Assembly (NCBI GenBank): GCA_037045455.1 | Contig: JBAOIN010000005.1 | Span: 248,001 to 312,000 of the forward strand | Direction of reading: 5' to 3' | Length of the DNA: 64,000 nt | Origin: JADKAV01 sp037045455 | GTDB lineage: Bacteria > Actinomycetota > Actinomycetes > S36-B12 > UBA10799 | In this document: one piece after another, positions 25,142-34,522 of the stretch | Layout of the letters: every line of letters starts with the position of its first letter | Position numbering within the stretch: the first letter of the stretch is position 1 | Translations under genes and position numbers: made by a program | The notes under the pieces: model-generated | The model's input: only the letters and a program-made list of their open reading frames with translations | Told to the model about the DNA's origin: nothing | Database searches by the model: none

Positions 25142-26407
25142 GGGCACTCCATGACGAACCGCACGGTGGCACCGGCACCGGGGGCGGCATCGATGTCCAA
25201 GCGCCCGCCGACCTGGACCGCCAAGTCCTGCATGAGCGCCAGGCCGACGTGTCCCGGTGCGACGTCCCCGTGAACGAAACCCACACCGTCGTCGGAGATC
25301 GAAAGCGTGACCTGATCGCCCGAGCGCTCCAGGCTCAGCCGGACATTCGACGCATCGGCGTGCTTGGCGATGTTCTGAGTGCTCTCCCGCGCGACTCGGT
25401 AAAGAACCTGCTGGCAGGTGTCGTCGAGCGCGAGACCGGCGGCGATGTCCACCGTGGTGTGGGCGTCCCAGGCCAGCGGCCAGATCCTCCAGGGCCGCTC
25501 CCAGCCCGGCGTCGCTCAGATTGGGCGGGTAGATGTCGACCAGCAGGGAGCGCAACGAGCCGACGGCACGGCGGGTACGGTCGGCCGCGGCCGACAGTTG
25601 CTGTTCGGTCGCCGCATCGCGTTCCGTGTGGGCCAGCGCCGTCAATGAGAACGACACCCCGGCCAGGTCCTGCACCACGCCATCGTGCAGGTCCGCGGCG
25701 ATCCGCCGGCGTTCGGCCTCCGAAGCGTTGACGGCGTAGAGCAACAGGTCCTCGCGGCTCTGCCGTTCCCGGTCGAGCCGGCGCGCCATGCGCCAAGCCA
25801 GCAGCAACAGGATGCCCGCCAGCACCGCGAGCGCCCCGAGGATCGCAGGTGCCAGAGCCCGCACCAGAGTTGCCGTCTGCGCCTGCAGGAAGGCCTGTCG
25901 CTGATACACCTCGAGCAGGTAGGGTCCGTCCGGACCAGCCGTCGGCAAGTACACCTCGACGAGCTCGCCGTAGGAGCGCTCGAACTGGTTCTCGGGCTTG
26001 CTGAGATCGCTCACCTCAGCCTCGGTGCCACCGTTGGCCAGCACGTCGAGTTCCTCCTGGCCGAGTTCGAACTGCTGGCCGATCAACTGCGGCTTGTCGG
26101 AGTAGACGATCGTCCCGTCCGGCGCCCAGAGCCGCACCGTCACGGTCGGGTCGGCAATCAGACGGTCGCGGACCACGGCATCCAATTCGGCGATCGCCTC
26201 CGGATCACCGTTGGTCAGCCCCTCTCGCAGATGTGGCCGGATGGCCAGCTTCTCCGCCTGCTCGGTGAAGACGACCGCGTCGCGCACCGACTCCTGCTGC
26301 GCGACGTTGCGGGCCACCCAGAAACTCGCCGCCGCCAACAGGCCCAGCAGCACGAAGCCGGGGATGGCGAACGCGAGCACCTCGCGGCGCACGGAAGTCG
26401 GGGACAT
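25138..26407 (-). CDS. NarL-family sensor histidine kinase (apparent indel near 25473)
   Basis: The protein starts MSPTSVRREVLAFAIPGFVL with a membrane helix, then an extracytoplasmic domain of about 150 residues, a second helix (LAPAILGALAVLAGILLLLA), and the HisKA_3 box SEAERRRIAADLHDGVVQDLAG. The ATPase part lies in another frame after about 25473 (ESTQNIAKHADASNVRLSLE, ISDDGVGFV, GHVGLALMQDLAVQVGG). Removing one G joins them into about 423 residues. The signal sensed is unknown. It partners the downstream NarL-type regulator. Confidence 0.8.
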
Positions 26408-26434
26408 AGGTCTCGATTGTCCCCGACTTCGCAC

Positions 26435-27132
26435 TCAGGAGTGAACGCGGCAGGAGTCGTCGCTGCCGACCCGCTGGGTGACAGCGGTGAACGAGCCCTG
26501 GCCGTGGTGCTTGGCCTTCACCGTGAGCAGGCCCTTCTTGCCCTTGGTGCGGGCCGTACCTTCGCGCACGACGCGGCCGTCACGACGGATCTCGAACCGC
26601 CACTTCTCGCCACGGCTGGTGCTGTTGACCCGCAGCGTGGCCTTCGACTTCTTGACGGTCAGAGCTGCCGCGATGGAGTCGTCACTGCAGGTGCCGACAT
26701 GGTGCTCACCACGGCCTTTGTCGTCGGTGCCGTCGTCGTCCCCGCTGTCGTCGCTGCTGCCGCCACCGGTGGTGTCGCAGGTCTGCCCGCCGGATGTGGC
26801 GGTTCCGACGAAGGAGTCGGTCACTGCGCCGGCCGTCTTCACCTCGACGCTGAACGATCCGCTCGGGGCCGTGGTCGTGCGGGTGCCGCTGGAAAGCACA
26901 CCCCCGGCCCGGTGAGTTCATACGTCCAGCCCTGGCCGACGACGTTCGAGTCGACTTCGAACTCGACCTCGACTCCGCCGTCGTCCTCTTTGACCTTCAA
27001 CTCCCAGCGGGCCGAACCGGTGCACTGGCCGGCGCTGCGGAACTCGGCATCGTCACCGCCGCTGGCGAGCGCGGGCGTGACGGGCAGTGCGACAAGGGCG
27101 CCGGTCGCAGCGGCAACGAGGATCTTGAACAT
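26435..27132 (-). CDS. Secreted protein with acidic linker and basic C-terminal domain (apparent indel near 26905)
   Basis: A signal peptide MFKILVAAATGALVALPVTPALA precedes a short beta-rich domain (ARWELKVKEDDGGVEVEFEV). The frame changes near 26905 in a run of C and G; the other frame continues SSGTRTTTAPSGSFSVEVKT, a Ser/Asp-rich linker, and a basic domain (KKSKATLRVNSTSRGEKWRF, TKGKKGLLTVKAKHHGQGSF). The basic end recalls the lysine-rich tails of two other secreted proteins in this window. No family is recognised. Confidence 0.55.
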
Positions 27133-27181
27133 GGACCCAGCATCGGACAGCAATCGCGCAGCCCGCCAGCGGACCTTGGTC

Positions 27182-27655
27182 CTAGGACCTCGGATTCAGC
27201 GCGGCGAAACCGTACGCCAGTGAGGTCGCCAGGCACAGCCACACCACATACGGCACCATCGCGATACCGGCCCAGACGGAGAACCGGAACGCCACCACGA
27301 GCATGGGGACGGTTGCCAGCACCGCGATCGTGAGCGCGATAGCCGAAGCCGGCGGGTTCTGCTGGAGATAGAACAGGTTGGCCCATGCCAACGCAGCGAT
27401 CACACTCACCGCGAAGCAGCCCAGCCAGATGCCACGGTTGACGGGGGTTTCGCGCAGGACCACGAGCACCCCAACCACGGCCAGCATCACAAAGTTGTAC
27501 GGCCAGACGATCCCGAACACCACGTCCGGCGGCTGCCAGGCGGGCCGTTCCAGCGACTGGTAATACTCGCTGCCCGTCGAGACCCAGCGCTGCGAGCCGA
27601 TGACGTACACAGCCAGGATCACCAGGTTCGCGGCCACGAGAAGCGCCTTCGTCAT
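27182..27655 (-). CDS. TspO/MBR-family membrane protein
   Basis: A protein of about 157 residues with five membrane helices and the family's PAWQPPDVVFGIVWPYNFVM motif (usually PPxxxFxxVWxxLY). Further marks are WLGCFAVSVIAALAWANLFY and WAGIAMVPYVVWLCLATSLAY. TspO proteins bind porphyrins and act in stress signalling. ATG 27655 fits the first helix (LLVAANLVILAVYVIG); the in-frame extension to 27721 lacks a ribosome site. A palindrome-rich spacer follows upstream. Confidence 0.7.
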   Translation of the reverse strand: MTKALLVAANLVILAVYVIGSQRWVSTGSEYYQSLERPAWQPPDVVFGIVWPYNFVMLAVVGVLVVLRETPVNRGIWLGCFAVSVIAALAWANLFYLQQNPPASAIALTIAVLATVPMLVVAFRFSVWAGIAMVPYVVWLCLATSLAYGFAALNPRS

Positions 27656-27731
27656 GAGGACGGCGTGCCCCGGTTTCTGGACATCAGCCGTGCCGAACAC
27701 AAAGCGGCGGAATGGGGCCACCAGCGGCCCC

Positions 27732-27810
27732 GATCGGCACGTTTGTCGCAGCGTGTGTCACAAACGTGTGATTTCGGGTCATATCTGGCCCGGATCCGCA
27801 CGTTTGCTCG
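27732..27810. repeat. CACGTTTG palindrome cluster
   Basis: Three CACGTTTG motifs lie within 80 bp: forward near 27738, inverted (CAAACGTG) near 27761, and forward near 27799. The first pair gives a 9-bp perfect stem CACGTTTGT/ACAAACGTG. The second gives arms of about 20 bp with mismatches (CAAACGTGTGATTTCGGG against CAAACGTGCGGATCCGGG) round ATATCT. It sits immediately 3' of the patatin stop. Function unknown. Confidence 0.5.
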
Positions 27811-27811
27811 C

Positions 27812-28701
27812 CTACAACTCCCCGCGGAAGAGCGAGGCGACGTACTCCTGCGCGGCAACCGCGACCGGAGCCCGCCTGGCCGCGGACATCGAGTTCGTTC
27901 CCATCACCGCGCGCATCCGGGCGTCCGGTGCGACCACGAGCACACGTCCCGGGATCTTGCGCCGCTCGCGCTGCAGTTGTAACCGCAGCGGCACCCGCGC
28001 GGCATTGCCCGGGTCGCGGGCGACCCAGTCGGTGGTGGACAGCGGCGCGGACACGATGACCAGGTCGAGGTCGCAATCGGCCAGCAGGTCCAGGCTCACC
28101 ATCGACCAGGCACCGCCGTCGACGTAAGCCCGGCCGTCGATCGTCACCGGCGCGTAGTACCCGGGCACCGCGCAGGAGGCAGCCACGGCATCAGCCATAC
28201 TCGGCCGCAGGTCGCGCCCGAACACCACCCGCTGGCCGGTGGTCAGGTCCACCGCGATGATCCAGGTGTCCTGCACGGGCCATTTGTCGAACAGCACCCG
28301 GAACCGGTCCACGCCCTCCATCGCCCGGGTCCCTCTCGGCAGCGCCGCACTGACCCCCACTCCCAGGGAAAGCGCCAGGGCCGGCGGGCGACCTGACGCA
28401 ACAAGTCCGGAGAGCCCGGACCGCGCCGGCGCGCCGGGCCCTGACCTGGCTCAGCCAGCGCCGGCATGGACCCCAGCACCGCCCGGCCTTCTGCCGACAG
28501 CGGCCGTCCGCACACGCGGGCCACGTAGTCGGTAGGGGGGAAGCCGGCCCGCATCAACGCGGCCGCCGTGGAGCCCGCGCTCGTCCCGACGATCACCTCG
28601 GCCTGACGGGCATCGAAGTGTTCGGCCAATGCCGTGATCACCCCGGCATGGAAAGCCGTACCCGTGAGCCCGCCGCCGCCGAGGGCAAGTCCGATCCGCA
28701 C
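27812..28701 (-). CDS. Patatin-like phospholipase (apparent frameshift near 28430)
   Basis: The N-terminus VRIGLALGGGGLTGTAFHAG is the oxyanion loop, EVIVGTSAGSTAAALM the GxSxG nucleophile, and APVTIDGRAYVDGGAWSM the catalytic Asp (DGG). The frame changes between about 28380 and 28460; the other frame continues SGLVASGRPPALALSLGVG. The repaired length is about 296 residues. Such enzymes are lipid acyl hydrolases. GTG 28701 is taken as start, divergent from the GNAT gene with only 24 bp between starts. Confidence 0.75.
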
Positions 28702-28725
28702 CTCACCATCTTCGACAATGGGGTC

Positions 28726-29223
28726 ATGCTGATCCGCAAGGCCACCCCGCAGGACGCCGAAGTCGTTCGCGAGATCGTGCGGGATGTGTACGTCGGAGAA
28801 GGCTGGGCCGACCTGCACGCGACACCGGATTACGTGCGCAGCCTGCTCGACGCCGAAACCCGAATCGCCCAGGCCGACGTGCTGGTCGCCGAACTCGACG
28901 GCGGCATCGTCGCCACGATCACCGCCGCCGACGAGCCTCCCTTCGCGAACGTAGCCCAGCCCGGGGAGTTGGAGGTCCGCATGCTGGCCGTGCGCGCCCA
29001 GGCCCGCCGCCAGGGTGTTGCGGCGGCTCTCGTGACGGCCTGCGAGGACATCGCCCGCGACTGCGGGCTGGAACGAGTCGTGCTCTCCACCGACCCGGAC
29101 ATGCACGCCGCGCAGGCGCTGTATGAGGGGCTTGGCTACCGGCGAACGCCCGGGCGCGATTGGGAAACCGGCGGGGTCATGCTGCTGACGTACGCCAAAC
29201 CGATTCAAACGAACCACGGTTAG
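28726..29223 (+). CDS. GNAT-family N-acetyltransferase
   Basis: A 165-residue acetyltransferase. The acetyl-CoA site is LEVRMLAVRAQARRQGVAAALVTACEDIA (R/Q-x-x-G-x-G/A), followed by VVLSTDPDMHAAQALYEGLGYRRTPGRDW. The start ATG 28726 opens MLIRKATPQDAEVVREIV, a typical GNAT N-terminus. Substrate unknown. It overlaps nothing but is tightly divergent from the patatin gene. Confidence 0.8.
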   Translation: MLIRKATPQDAEVVREIVRDVYVGEGWADLHATPDYVRSLLDAETRIAQADVLVAELDGGIVATITAADEPPFANVAQPGELEVRMLAVRAQARRQGVAAALVTACEDIARDCGLERVVLSTDPDMHAAQALYEGLGYRRTPGRDWETGGVMLLTYAKPIQTNHG

Positions 29224-29230
29224 ACAGGCG

Positions 29231-29479
29231 TTACAACCCGAGGATCCGGCTCCCCGCGATCAGCACCGCAGCCAGGCCGAAGAAGACCAGCCAGGGCCAG
29301 GTCTTGCGCCAGCGCGATCTCCGGCGTTCCTGCTTCGCGCGCTGCTGCGCCTGCGACTTTCCCTGCAACTCCTGCCGGTCGAGTTCCGACCACCGCTGGC
29401 GCTTCGCCTCGAGGTCGCGCTCCTGCGCCGACTGCTCCTTGTGAGCGGCCTCTCGGGCCCAGTCCTCGTCGAACGCCAT
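29231..29479 (-). CDS. Small tail-anchored membrane protein
   Basis: An 82-residue protein: a charged helical N-terminal 55 residues (AREAAHKEQSAQERDLEAKR, RQRAKQERRRSRWRK-like) and one C-terminal membrane helix (WPWLVFFGLAAVLIAGSRIL). No family recognised. It converges on the GNAT gene with 7 bp between stops and is divergent from the YfcC carrier with 39 bp between starts. Confidence 0.55.
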   Translation of the reverse strand: MAFDEDWAREAAHKEQSAQERDLEAKRQRWSELDRQELQGKSQAQQRAKQERRRSRWRKTWPWLVFFGLAAVLIAGSRILGL

Positions 29480-29518
29480 GACACGAGAGTAGATCGACGT
29501 TCGGCGTAGAGTCCGGCC

Positions 29519-31073
29519 ATGGCCGCCGCCACCACGAAGAAGAAGTTCGAGTTCCCTTCGGCCGTCACCACTCTGGCAATCGTCACGTTCCTGGTGTGGT
29601 TCGCCGCACTGTTCATCCCAGCCGGCAAGTACACCCTCGACGCGGATGGCAGCCCCCTGCCCGGCAGCTACGAGCAGGTGCCGTCGCCACTGTCGTTCGG
29701 GGAGTCCGTCCAGCAGCTGATCCTCGCGCCGATAAACGGCATCTACGGCCTGCTCAACGCGGACGGACGTGGTGGACACCGAGACGGTCGGCCGGATGTT
29801 CGGCCAGATCGGTGTGATCGTCTTCATCATGGCCATCGGGGCCTTCATCTCGGTCTCGCTTCGCCACCAAGAGTCTCGAGGTCGCCGTCGCGCAACTAGC
29901 GAACAGACTGAAGACCAAGGGCTGGCTGCTCATCACTGCGGTGATGGTGCTGTTCTCGCTGCTCGGCTCGACCATGGGCTTCTCCGTCGAGACGCTCGGC
30001 TTCTACGCCTTGTTCATCCCGCTGATGGCTGCGCTGGGCTACGACCGGCTGACCACGGCCGCGATGATCATCATCGGGGCCTTGAGCGGGGTCATGGGTG
30101 CCACCGTGAACCCGTTCTCGATCGGGGTGGCGGCCGGTGAAGCCGGAGTGAGCATCGGCGACGGCATCGTCCTGCGGCTGATCCTCTGGGTGCTGATCAC
30201 GGCCATGAGCGTCGGGTGGGTGCTGCGGTACGCGGCCAAGATCCGCCGCGATCCCTCCGCATCCCTGGTGGGTTGGGAGGACCCCGACGACGAGACCGCC
30301 ACGGACCAGGCCACTGACGATCTCGAGCACGGCCAGGTCGACGCCCGGCTCACTGGCACCCAGAAATGGGTGCTGGTCATCACCGTCTTCGCGTTCGCAT
30401 TGATGATCTTCTCGGTGATTCCCTGGTCGAGCCTGTTCGGCAGTACGACCGGCCCCGCGGATTACCTCTACGAGCACCAGACGGCTGCCGCTCCGTACTG
30501 GTTCGAGCTCAACTGGTGGTTCCCGCAGTTGGCGATGCTGTTCCTGATCGCCTCGGTCATCGTGGGGCTGGTCGCCCGCATGCACGAGAAGGAGATCGTG
30601 CGGCTGATCGCCGTCGGCGCCAGCGACATGATGGGCCCGGCGATGGTGGTCCTGCTGGCCGGCGGGGTCTCGGTGATCATGACGAACACGCAGACCCTGG
30701 CGACCATCCTCAACTGCCATGGAGCAGCCTGATCAGCGGCGCCGGTCAAGGGGTCTTCGCCGTGGTGACGATCATCATCAACATCCCGCTGGCGTTCCTC
30801 ATCCCGTCGAGTTCCGGGCACGCCGCCCTGGCCATGCCCCTGCTCGCACCGCTGGCCGACTTCGCCGGCGTCTCCCGCCCCACGACGATCACGGCGTGGA
30901 TCATGGGTCACGGTCTGACCCTGCTGTGGTCGCCGACCAGCGTCGTCGTGGTCGGCGGGCTGGCGATTGCGAAGGTCGGCTACGACAAGTACCTGCGCTT
31001 CGTGTGGCCGCTGATTCTCGGACTGTTCGTGATTGCCGCAGCCGTCGTGGGGATCGCCGCCGGTCTGGGGTGA
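29519..31073 (+). CDS. YfcC-family carrier (C4-dicarboxylate/arginine type; about four apparent indels)
   Basis: The spliced frames give a polytopic carrier of about 516 residues: FPSAVTTLAIVTFLVWFAAL, IGVIVFIMAIGAFISVSFAT, STMGFSVETLGFYALFIPLM, GATVNPFSIGVAAGEAGVSI, and near the end IPSSSGHAALAMPLLAPLAD. The NPFS and PSSSGHAALAMP motifs mark the YfcC/DcuC-like group. Breaks near 29764, 29858, 30714 and 30726 are each mended by removing one base. Transport substrate (amino acid or dicarboxylate) is uncertain. The stop is followed 4 bp later by the 100-bp palindrome. Confidence 0.7.
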
Positions 31074-31077
31074 TGCG

Positions 31078-31177
31078 TGTCCGGTTTTGCAACACGCTTC
31101 GGAGGCCGCGCGACGACACGCCGTGCTCACAGGCGTTTACCCGGAGTGTCGGCCTGAACGGTTTGCAAATCCGGACA
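31078..31177. repeat. 100-bp palindromic element, copy D
   Basis: One of two exactly 100-bp elements (other at 62888-62987). Both start TGTCCGG and end with the identical 21-base string read as ACGGTTTGCAAATCCGGACA plus a preceding A. The ends are inverted copies of each other, weaker here on the left (TGTCCGGTTTTGCAACACG). The shared core CGACACGCCG lies at element positions 37-46. It starts 4 bp after the carrier stop and ends 37 bp before the next gene. Confidence 0.8.
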
Positions 31178-31214
31178 TCAGCATCGGCTGCCATCTGCCG
31201 GGTAAGAGTGCCGC

Positions 31215-31454
31215 ATGGATGAGTTCGTCCGCACGATCGACCACGGTCAGGTGCGGGAGTATGCGAAGGCCTGGGCGCTGCAACCGCGTGTCCAAAACGG
31301 ACAACTCTCGCTCACCGACGGCGAAGAGATCGAATGGAACCTCTGGTTCGAGCAGTTCGAGGCGCAGGGGCTGGCCCTGCTCTACGAAGGCACCAAGGAA
31401 GACGGCCCGCGGTCGGTCGTGTACCGACTCCAACCGCGGGCCGAGGCGTCCTAG
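31215..31454 (+). CDS. Hypothetical protein, 79 residues
   Basis: Starts MDEFVRTIDHGQVREYAKAW, acidic and soluble, with no membrane segment or recognised motif. Codon use matches its neighbours. Its TAG stop shares the palindrome CTAG with the stop of the convergent secreted-protein gene. Function unknown. Confidence 0.5.
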   Translation: MDEFVRTIDHGQVREYAKAWALQPRVQNGQLSLTDGEEIEWNLWFEQFEAQGLALLYEGTKEDGPRSVVYRLQPRAEAS

Positions 31455-31885
31455 AGCGAGGACTGCTTGTAGGTCAGCGTGATCTCGGTCGGGGTGTCGG
31501 CGCCGACGAACGTGCACTTCCACTTCACGTTGGCGTACATGCCGGCAGTGCCCGGGTTGACCAGCTTGTAGGACGTCGCCTTACAGCGGTAGCCCTCGGT
31601 CTTCACGACCGTGCCCTTCTTGGTGGCCTCGCCGTCCGTGGCCTTCACGACCTTGCTGACGGTCTTGTAGGTGACCATGCCGACGAAGGCGCGGGCCACC
31701 TGCGCGGCGTCGACCTGCACCTTGGGGGTCTTGCCTGCTGAACTCAGCGGTCCGAGGTACTGCGCGTCCATGGCCGTGATCACGGTCTCCGACGGGTCGT
31801 TGGCAGCAGCGGCCATGCCGGCCACGGAAACGGTGAGGGCTGGCACCGCGGCCAGGGCCGCGACGGTACGGAAAGCGGTTCTCAT
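31451..31885 (-). CDS. Secreted hypothetical protein, 144 residues
   Basis: A signal peptide of about 27 residues (MRTAFRTVAALAAVPALTVS, cleavage after AAAA) precedes a mature domain with two cysteines (GYRCKATSYKL and VKWKCTFVG) that could pair. The mature part is Lys/Thr-rich and predicted beta-rich. No family recognised. A ribosome site GGAGG lies 8 bp before ATG 31885. Confidence 0.55.
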   Translation of the reverse strand: MRTAFRTVAALAAVPALTVSVAGMAAAANDPSETVITAMDAQYLGPLSSAGKTPKVQVDAAQVARAFVGMVTYKTVSKVVKATDGEATKKGTVVKTEGYRCKATSYKLVNPGTAGMYANVKWKCTFVGADTPTEITLTYKQSSL

Positions 31886-32000
31886 GGGGTTCCTCCAGGG
31901 TCTGGTGTGCTCAAACGCTAGCCGCGCTGCCGTCGCAACGGCGTTAACGTTGGGTCACAAGTCGGTGACGGTCAGTCGACCCCGCAGTAGAGTCCAGGAC

Positions 32001-32468
32001 ATGGAACCGGCTGCCCGCGCCCGGGCCGCGATCGAGGCCGCGGGGCTGGCGTTCGAAGTCACCGAGCACGGGCCGGTGCGCAGCCTTGCCGAAGTCGCCG
32101 CCGCCCGCGGACTGACCCCCGACCGGGTGCTCAAGACGATCGTGGTGCGTCGAGCCGAGGATGACTTCCTGTTCGTCCTGGTGCCCGGCGGCCGTGCGAT
32201 CAGCTGGCCCAAGCTGCGCGGGCTGCTCGAGGTGAACCGGCTGTCCATGCCGAGTGCGGACGAGGCGCAGCGGGTGACCGGCTACGTGCGCGGCACGATC
32301 ACGCCATTCGGCTCGTTTCGGGCCCTGCCCGTGATCGCCGACACCGCCATCCCCGGCGGTGCGGTGTCGGTCGGCGGCGGGGCGCACGGGGTTGCCTTCA
32401 CCATCGACGCGGACGAGTTGATCGCGTCGCTCTGCGCCCGAACCGCCGACGTGACGGACCCCGAGTGA
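32001..32468 (+). CDS. YbaK/ProX-type aminoacyl-tRNA deacylase
   Basis: A 155-residue YbaK-fold protein. Marks are FEVTEHGPVRSLAEVAAARG, the catalytic-lysine region RVLKTIVVRRAEDDFLFVLV, VTGYVRGTITPFGSF and IPGGAVSVGGGAHGVAFTID. The family hydrolyses mischarged Cys- or Ala-tRNA(Pro). Length is normal. Start ATG 32001. Its stop overlaps the next gene's GTG (GTGA), suggesting cotranscription with the hydrolase. Confidence 0.8.
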   Translation: MEPAARARAAIEAAGLAFEVTEHGPVRSLAEVAAARGLTPDRVLKTIVVRRAEDDFLFVLVPGGRAISWPKLRGLLEVNRLSMPSADEAQRVTGYVRGTITPFGSFRALPVIADTAIPGGAVSVGGGAHGVAFTIDADELIASLCARTADVTDPE

Positions 32469-33291
32469 GGCTGCCCGACGGTCGCACGCTGGATCACCGG
32501 GAGTACGGCGATCCGAGCGGATACCCCGTGGTCAACAACCACGGCGGACTCATGTGCGGCATGGACATCGAACCGGCCGACGCGACAGCGAAGGAACTCA
32601 AGCTGCGGATCATCTCCCCGACCGGCCGGGGGTCGGAGACTCGACACAGATGTCCGGCCGCACCACCGGGGACTGGCCCGCCGACGTCGGGGCGCTGCTG
32701 CGGTCTCTGGGAATCGACGAGTGCGGCGCGTTCGGCTGGTCGCTCGGCTCCGATTACGCGCTGGCTCTGGGCGCCGCGGGCGTCGCGAACCGGGTCGTGG
32801 TTGTCGGCGGAATGCCACCCTCGACGCCGGAGCGACTCGCGCGCCTCAATCGCACGGACCGGGTCCTCAGCCGGCTCAGCCAGCAGCACCCGGCAACGGC
32901 CCGTGCGGCGTTCGTGACGATGCGCACGGTAGCTGGTCTCACGCACGACGCCACGGCCCGGATGTCCGGCGTCGACGCGGATGCCGTGCGCGGTTTGACG
33001 CAGTTCCCGGACTGGATGCGCCACGCGCTGCAACAGCCACAGGGGATGGTCGAGGAGTACCGGGCGATGTGCCGGCCGTGGGGCTTCGACGTCGCCCATG
33101 TCGGCTGTCCGGTCGACGTCTGGCACGGCACACAGGACGAGTATGTCCCGCTGGATCTAGGCCGGGAACTCGCACAACAGTTGCCGCACGCCACCATGCA
33201 CGAGGTCGCAGATGCCGGGCACTTCCTGGCCTACTCGGGATGGGCAGACGTGCTCGCGCCGTTCGCTAGACCTGCGCGGCCAGCCGGCTGA
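32465..33291 (+). CDS. Alpha/beta hydrolase (apparent indel near 32620)
   Basis: The N-terminus reads LDHREYGDPSGYPVVNNHGG (oxyanion HGG region). The second frame continues DRPGVGDSTQMSG, the nucleophile elbow CGAFGWSLGSDYALALG, DVWHGTQDEYVPLDLG and the histidine in VADAGHFLAYSG. Joining at about 32620 needs one added base to restore IISPDRPGVGDS; this is one of the few sites that looks like a missing base. It overlaps the 3' end of the convergent SHOCT gene by 26 bp. Confidence 0.7.
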
Positions 33292-33499
33292 ACTCCTCGT
33301 CGCTGAGCAGTCCGGCATCGTGCAGTGTCTGCAAGCTGTCCAATCGCTCACCGCGCTGCTTCAGCACGACATCGCGGTGCGCGGCGGTCGCCACGTTGGC
33401 GTACCGGAACTGCGGAGCCCACCGCCCGTACTGCCGGGCAGCCACTCGGCGAACCACCGGCGACGTGTCGACCTGCGGCGTCAACGAGGGCACGATCAT
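33266..33499 (-). CDS. Small SHOCT-domain protein
   Basis: A protein of about 77 residues ending KQRGERLDSLQTLHDAGLLSDEEFSRLAAQ, the SHOCT signature (L-x2-L-x-D-x-G-x-L-S/T-x-E-E-F). The N-terminal part is Arg-rich (VVRRVAARQYGRWAPQF). SHOCT domains are short helical tails, often on membrane or oligomerising proteins. ATG 33499 is chosen; other starts upstream are possible. Converges with the hydrolase. Confidence 0.5.
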   Translation of the reverse strand: MIVPSLTPQVDTSPVVRRVAARQYGRWAPQFRYANVATAAHRDVVLKQRGERLDSLQTLHDAGLLSDEEFSRLAAQV

Positions 33500-33538
33500 G
33501 CCAGTGACACTAGACGGCACCCGTGGCACGATGCCCGC

Positions 33539-33931
33539 ATGGCAGTCATCCACTTCGAGATCCATGCCCAGGACGTCCAACGCGCCGTCGCGTTCTATCA
33601 GGCCGTCTTCGACTGGAAGGTCGAGGACTGGTCGGAATTCGCCGGCATGCCGTACTTCGGCGTGACGACCAAGGCCGAGGACGAGCCCGGCATCAACGGC
33701 GCGATCATGCAGCGGCAAGGACCGGGGCCGAATACCGGGGACGCCATCGTCGGAGCGGTGCTCACGATGGGCAGCGGTGACTTCGATGTGACCGCCGAAC
33801 AGGTCCTGGCCGCCGGCGGCACGGTCGCGATGCCGAAGCATCCGCTACCGGGGATGGCGTGGCAGGGCTACTTCCTGGACACCGAGGGCAACGTCTTCGG
33901 AGTGCACCAGCCGGACCCGAAGGCCAAGTAG
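33539..33931 (+). CDS. VOC-family (glyoxalase/bleomycin-resistance fold) protein
   Basis: A 130-residue vicinal-oxygen-chelate protein: VIHFEIHAQDVQRAVAFYQAVFDWKVEDW, PYFGVTTKAEDEPGINGAIM, and FLDTEGNVFGVHQPDPKAK. Metal-ligand candidates are His-5-like and Glu in DTEGN. The single-module type is related to hydroxylase-like VOC proteins. Start ATG 33539. Function unspecified. Confidence 0.75.
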   Translation: MAVIHFEIHAQDVQRAVAFYQAVFDWKVEDWSEFAGMPYFGVTTKAEDEPGINGAIMQRQGPGPNTGDAIVGAVLTMGSGDFDVTAEQVLAAGGTVAMPKHPLPGMAWQGYFLDTEGNVFGVHQPDPKAK

Positions 33932-33972
33932 CGCCGCTGTATGGAACCGCGGCGGCCGGGAAAGATCACCCG

Positions 33973-34464
33973 ATGCCGCACCGCACCAACGAGAGTGAAC
34001 GGGACGAGACCCCGTCCGAACGCGCTGACCGCAATTTCGCGGAGGTGGTTCAGGAACTGCGGGTCGCGCAGACGGGTGTCCAGATCCTGTTCGCCTTCCT
34101 ACTGACATTGCCGTTCCAGTCCGCTTTCCCGCATGACAAGAGGGAGTTCGCCTACGTCCTGGTTGCCGCTCTGTTGGCTGCCGCATCGTCGGCGTTGTGC
34201 TTCATGGCACCGGTGGCTGTGCACCGGCTCACGTTCCGGATCGGCGGCAAGGAGCAGCTGGTGTGGGCCAGTCATCGGTTCGCGATGGCGGGACTCACGT
34301 TGCTCGCGATCGCGATGCTGCTTGCGATTTGGCTGGTGGTCGCTTATTTGTTCACCGGCCTGACCGCCACCGTCACCGTCGGGGCGCTGGCCGTCGTGGT
34401 TGTCGTGCTGTGGGTGATGGTCCCATTGCGGCTGCGGGCCTCGCTCACAGAGGACAGGGGCTAG
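33973..34464 (+). CDS. DUF6328-family membrane protein
   Basis: A 163-residue protein with NFAEVVQELRVAQTGVQILFAFLLTLPFQSAF, the hallmark of a family common in actinobacteria, and four membrane helices (ILFAFLLTLPF, YVLVAALLAAASSALCFMAP, LTLLAIAMLLAIWLVVAYLF, ATVTVGALAVVVVVLWVMVP). No biochemical role is known to me. Start ATG 33973 follows the VOC gene by 41 bp. Confidence 0.7.
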   Translation: MPHRTNESERDETPSERADRNFAEVVQELRVAQTGVQILFAFLLTLPFQSAFPHDKREFAYVLVAALLAAASSALCFMAPVAVHRLTFRIGGKEQLVWASHRFAMAGLTLLAIAMLLAIWLVVAYLFTGLTATVTVGALAVVVVVLWVMVPLRLRASLTEDRG

Positions 34465-34522
34465 CGCCACGCACCCGGCGAGCAGTTTGCCGATCGAACC
34501 GCCTCGGACCCATGATCGGGGC

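Noticed and set aside
24530..26434. A hybrid kinase-regulator fusion on one open frame
   Set aside because: The continuous frame arises from an indel near 25473 that merges the kinase start with the regulator frame. The kinase C-terminus lies in another frame with its own stop overlapping the regulator GTG, so these are two genes.
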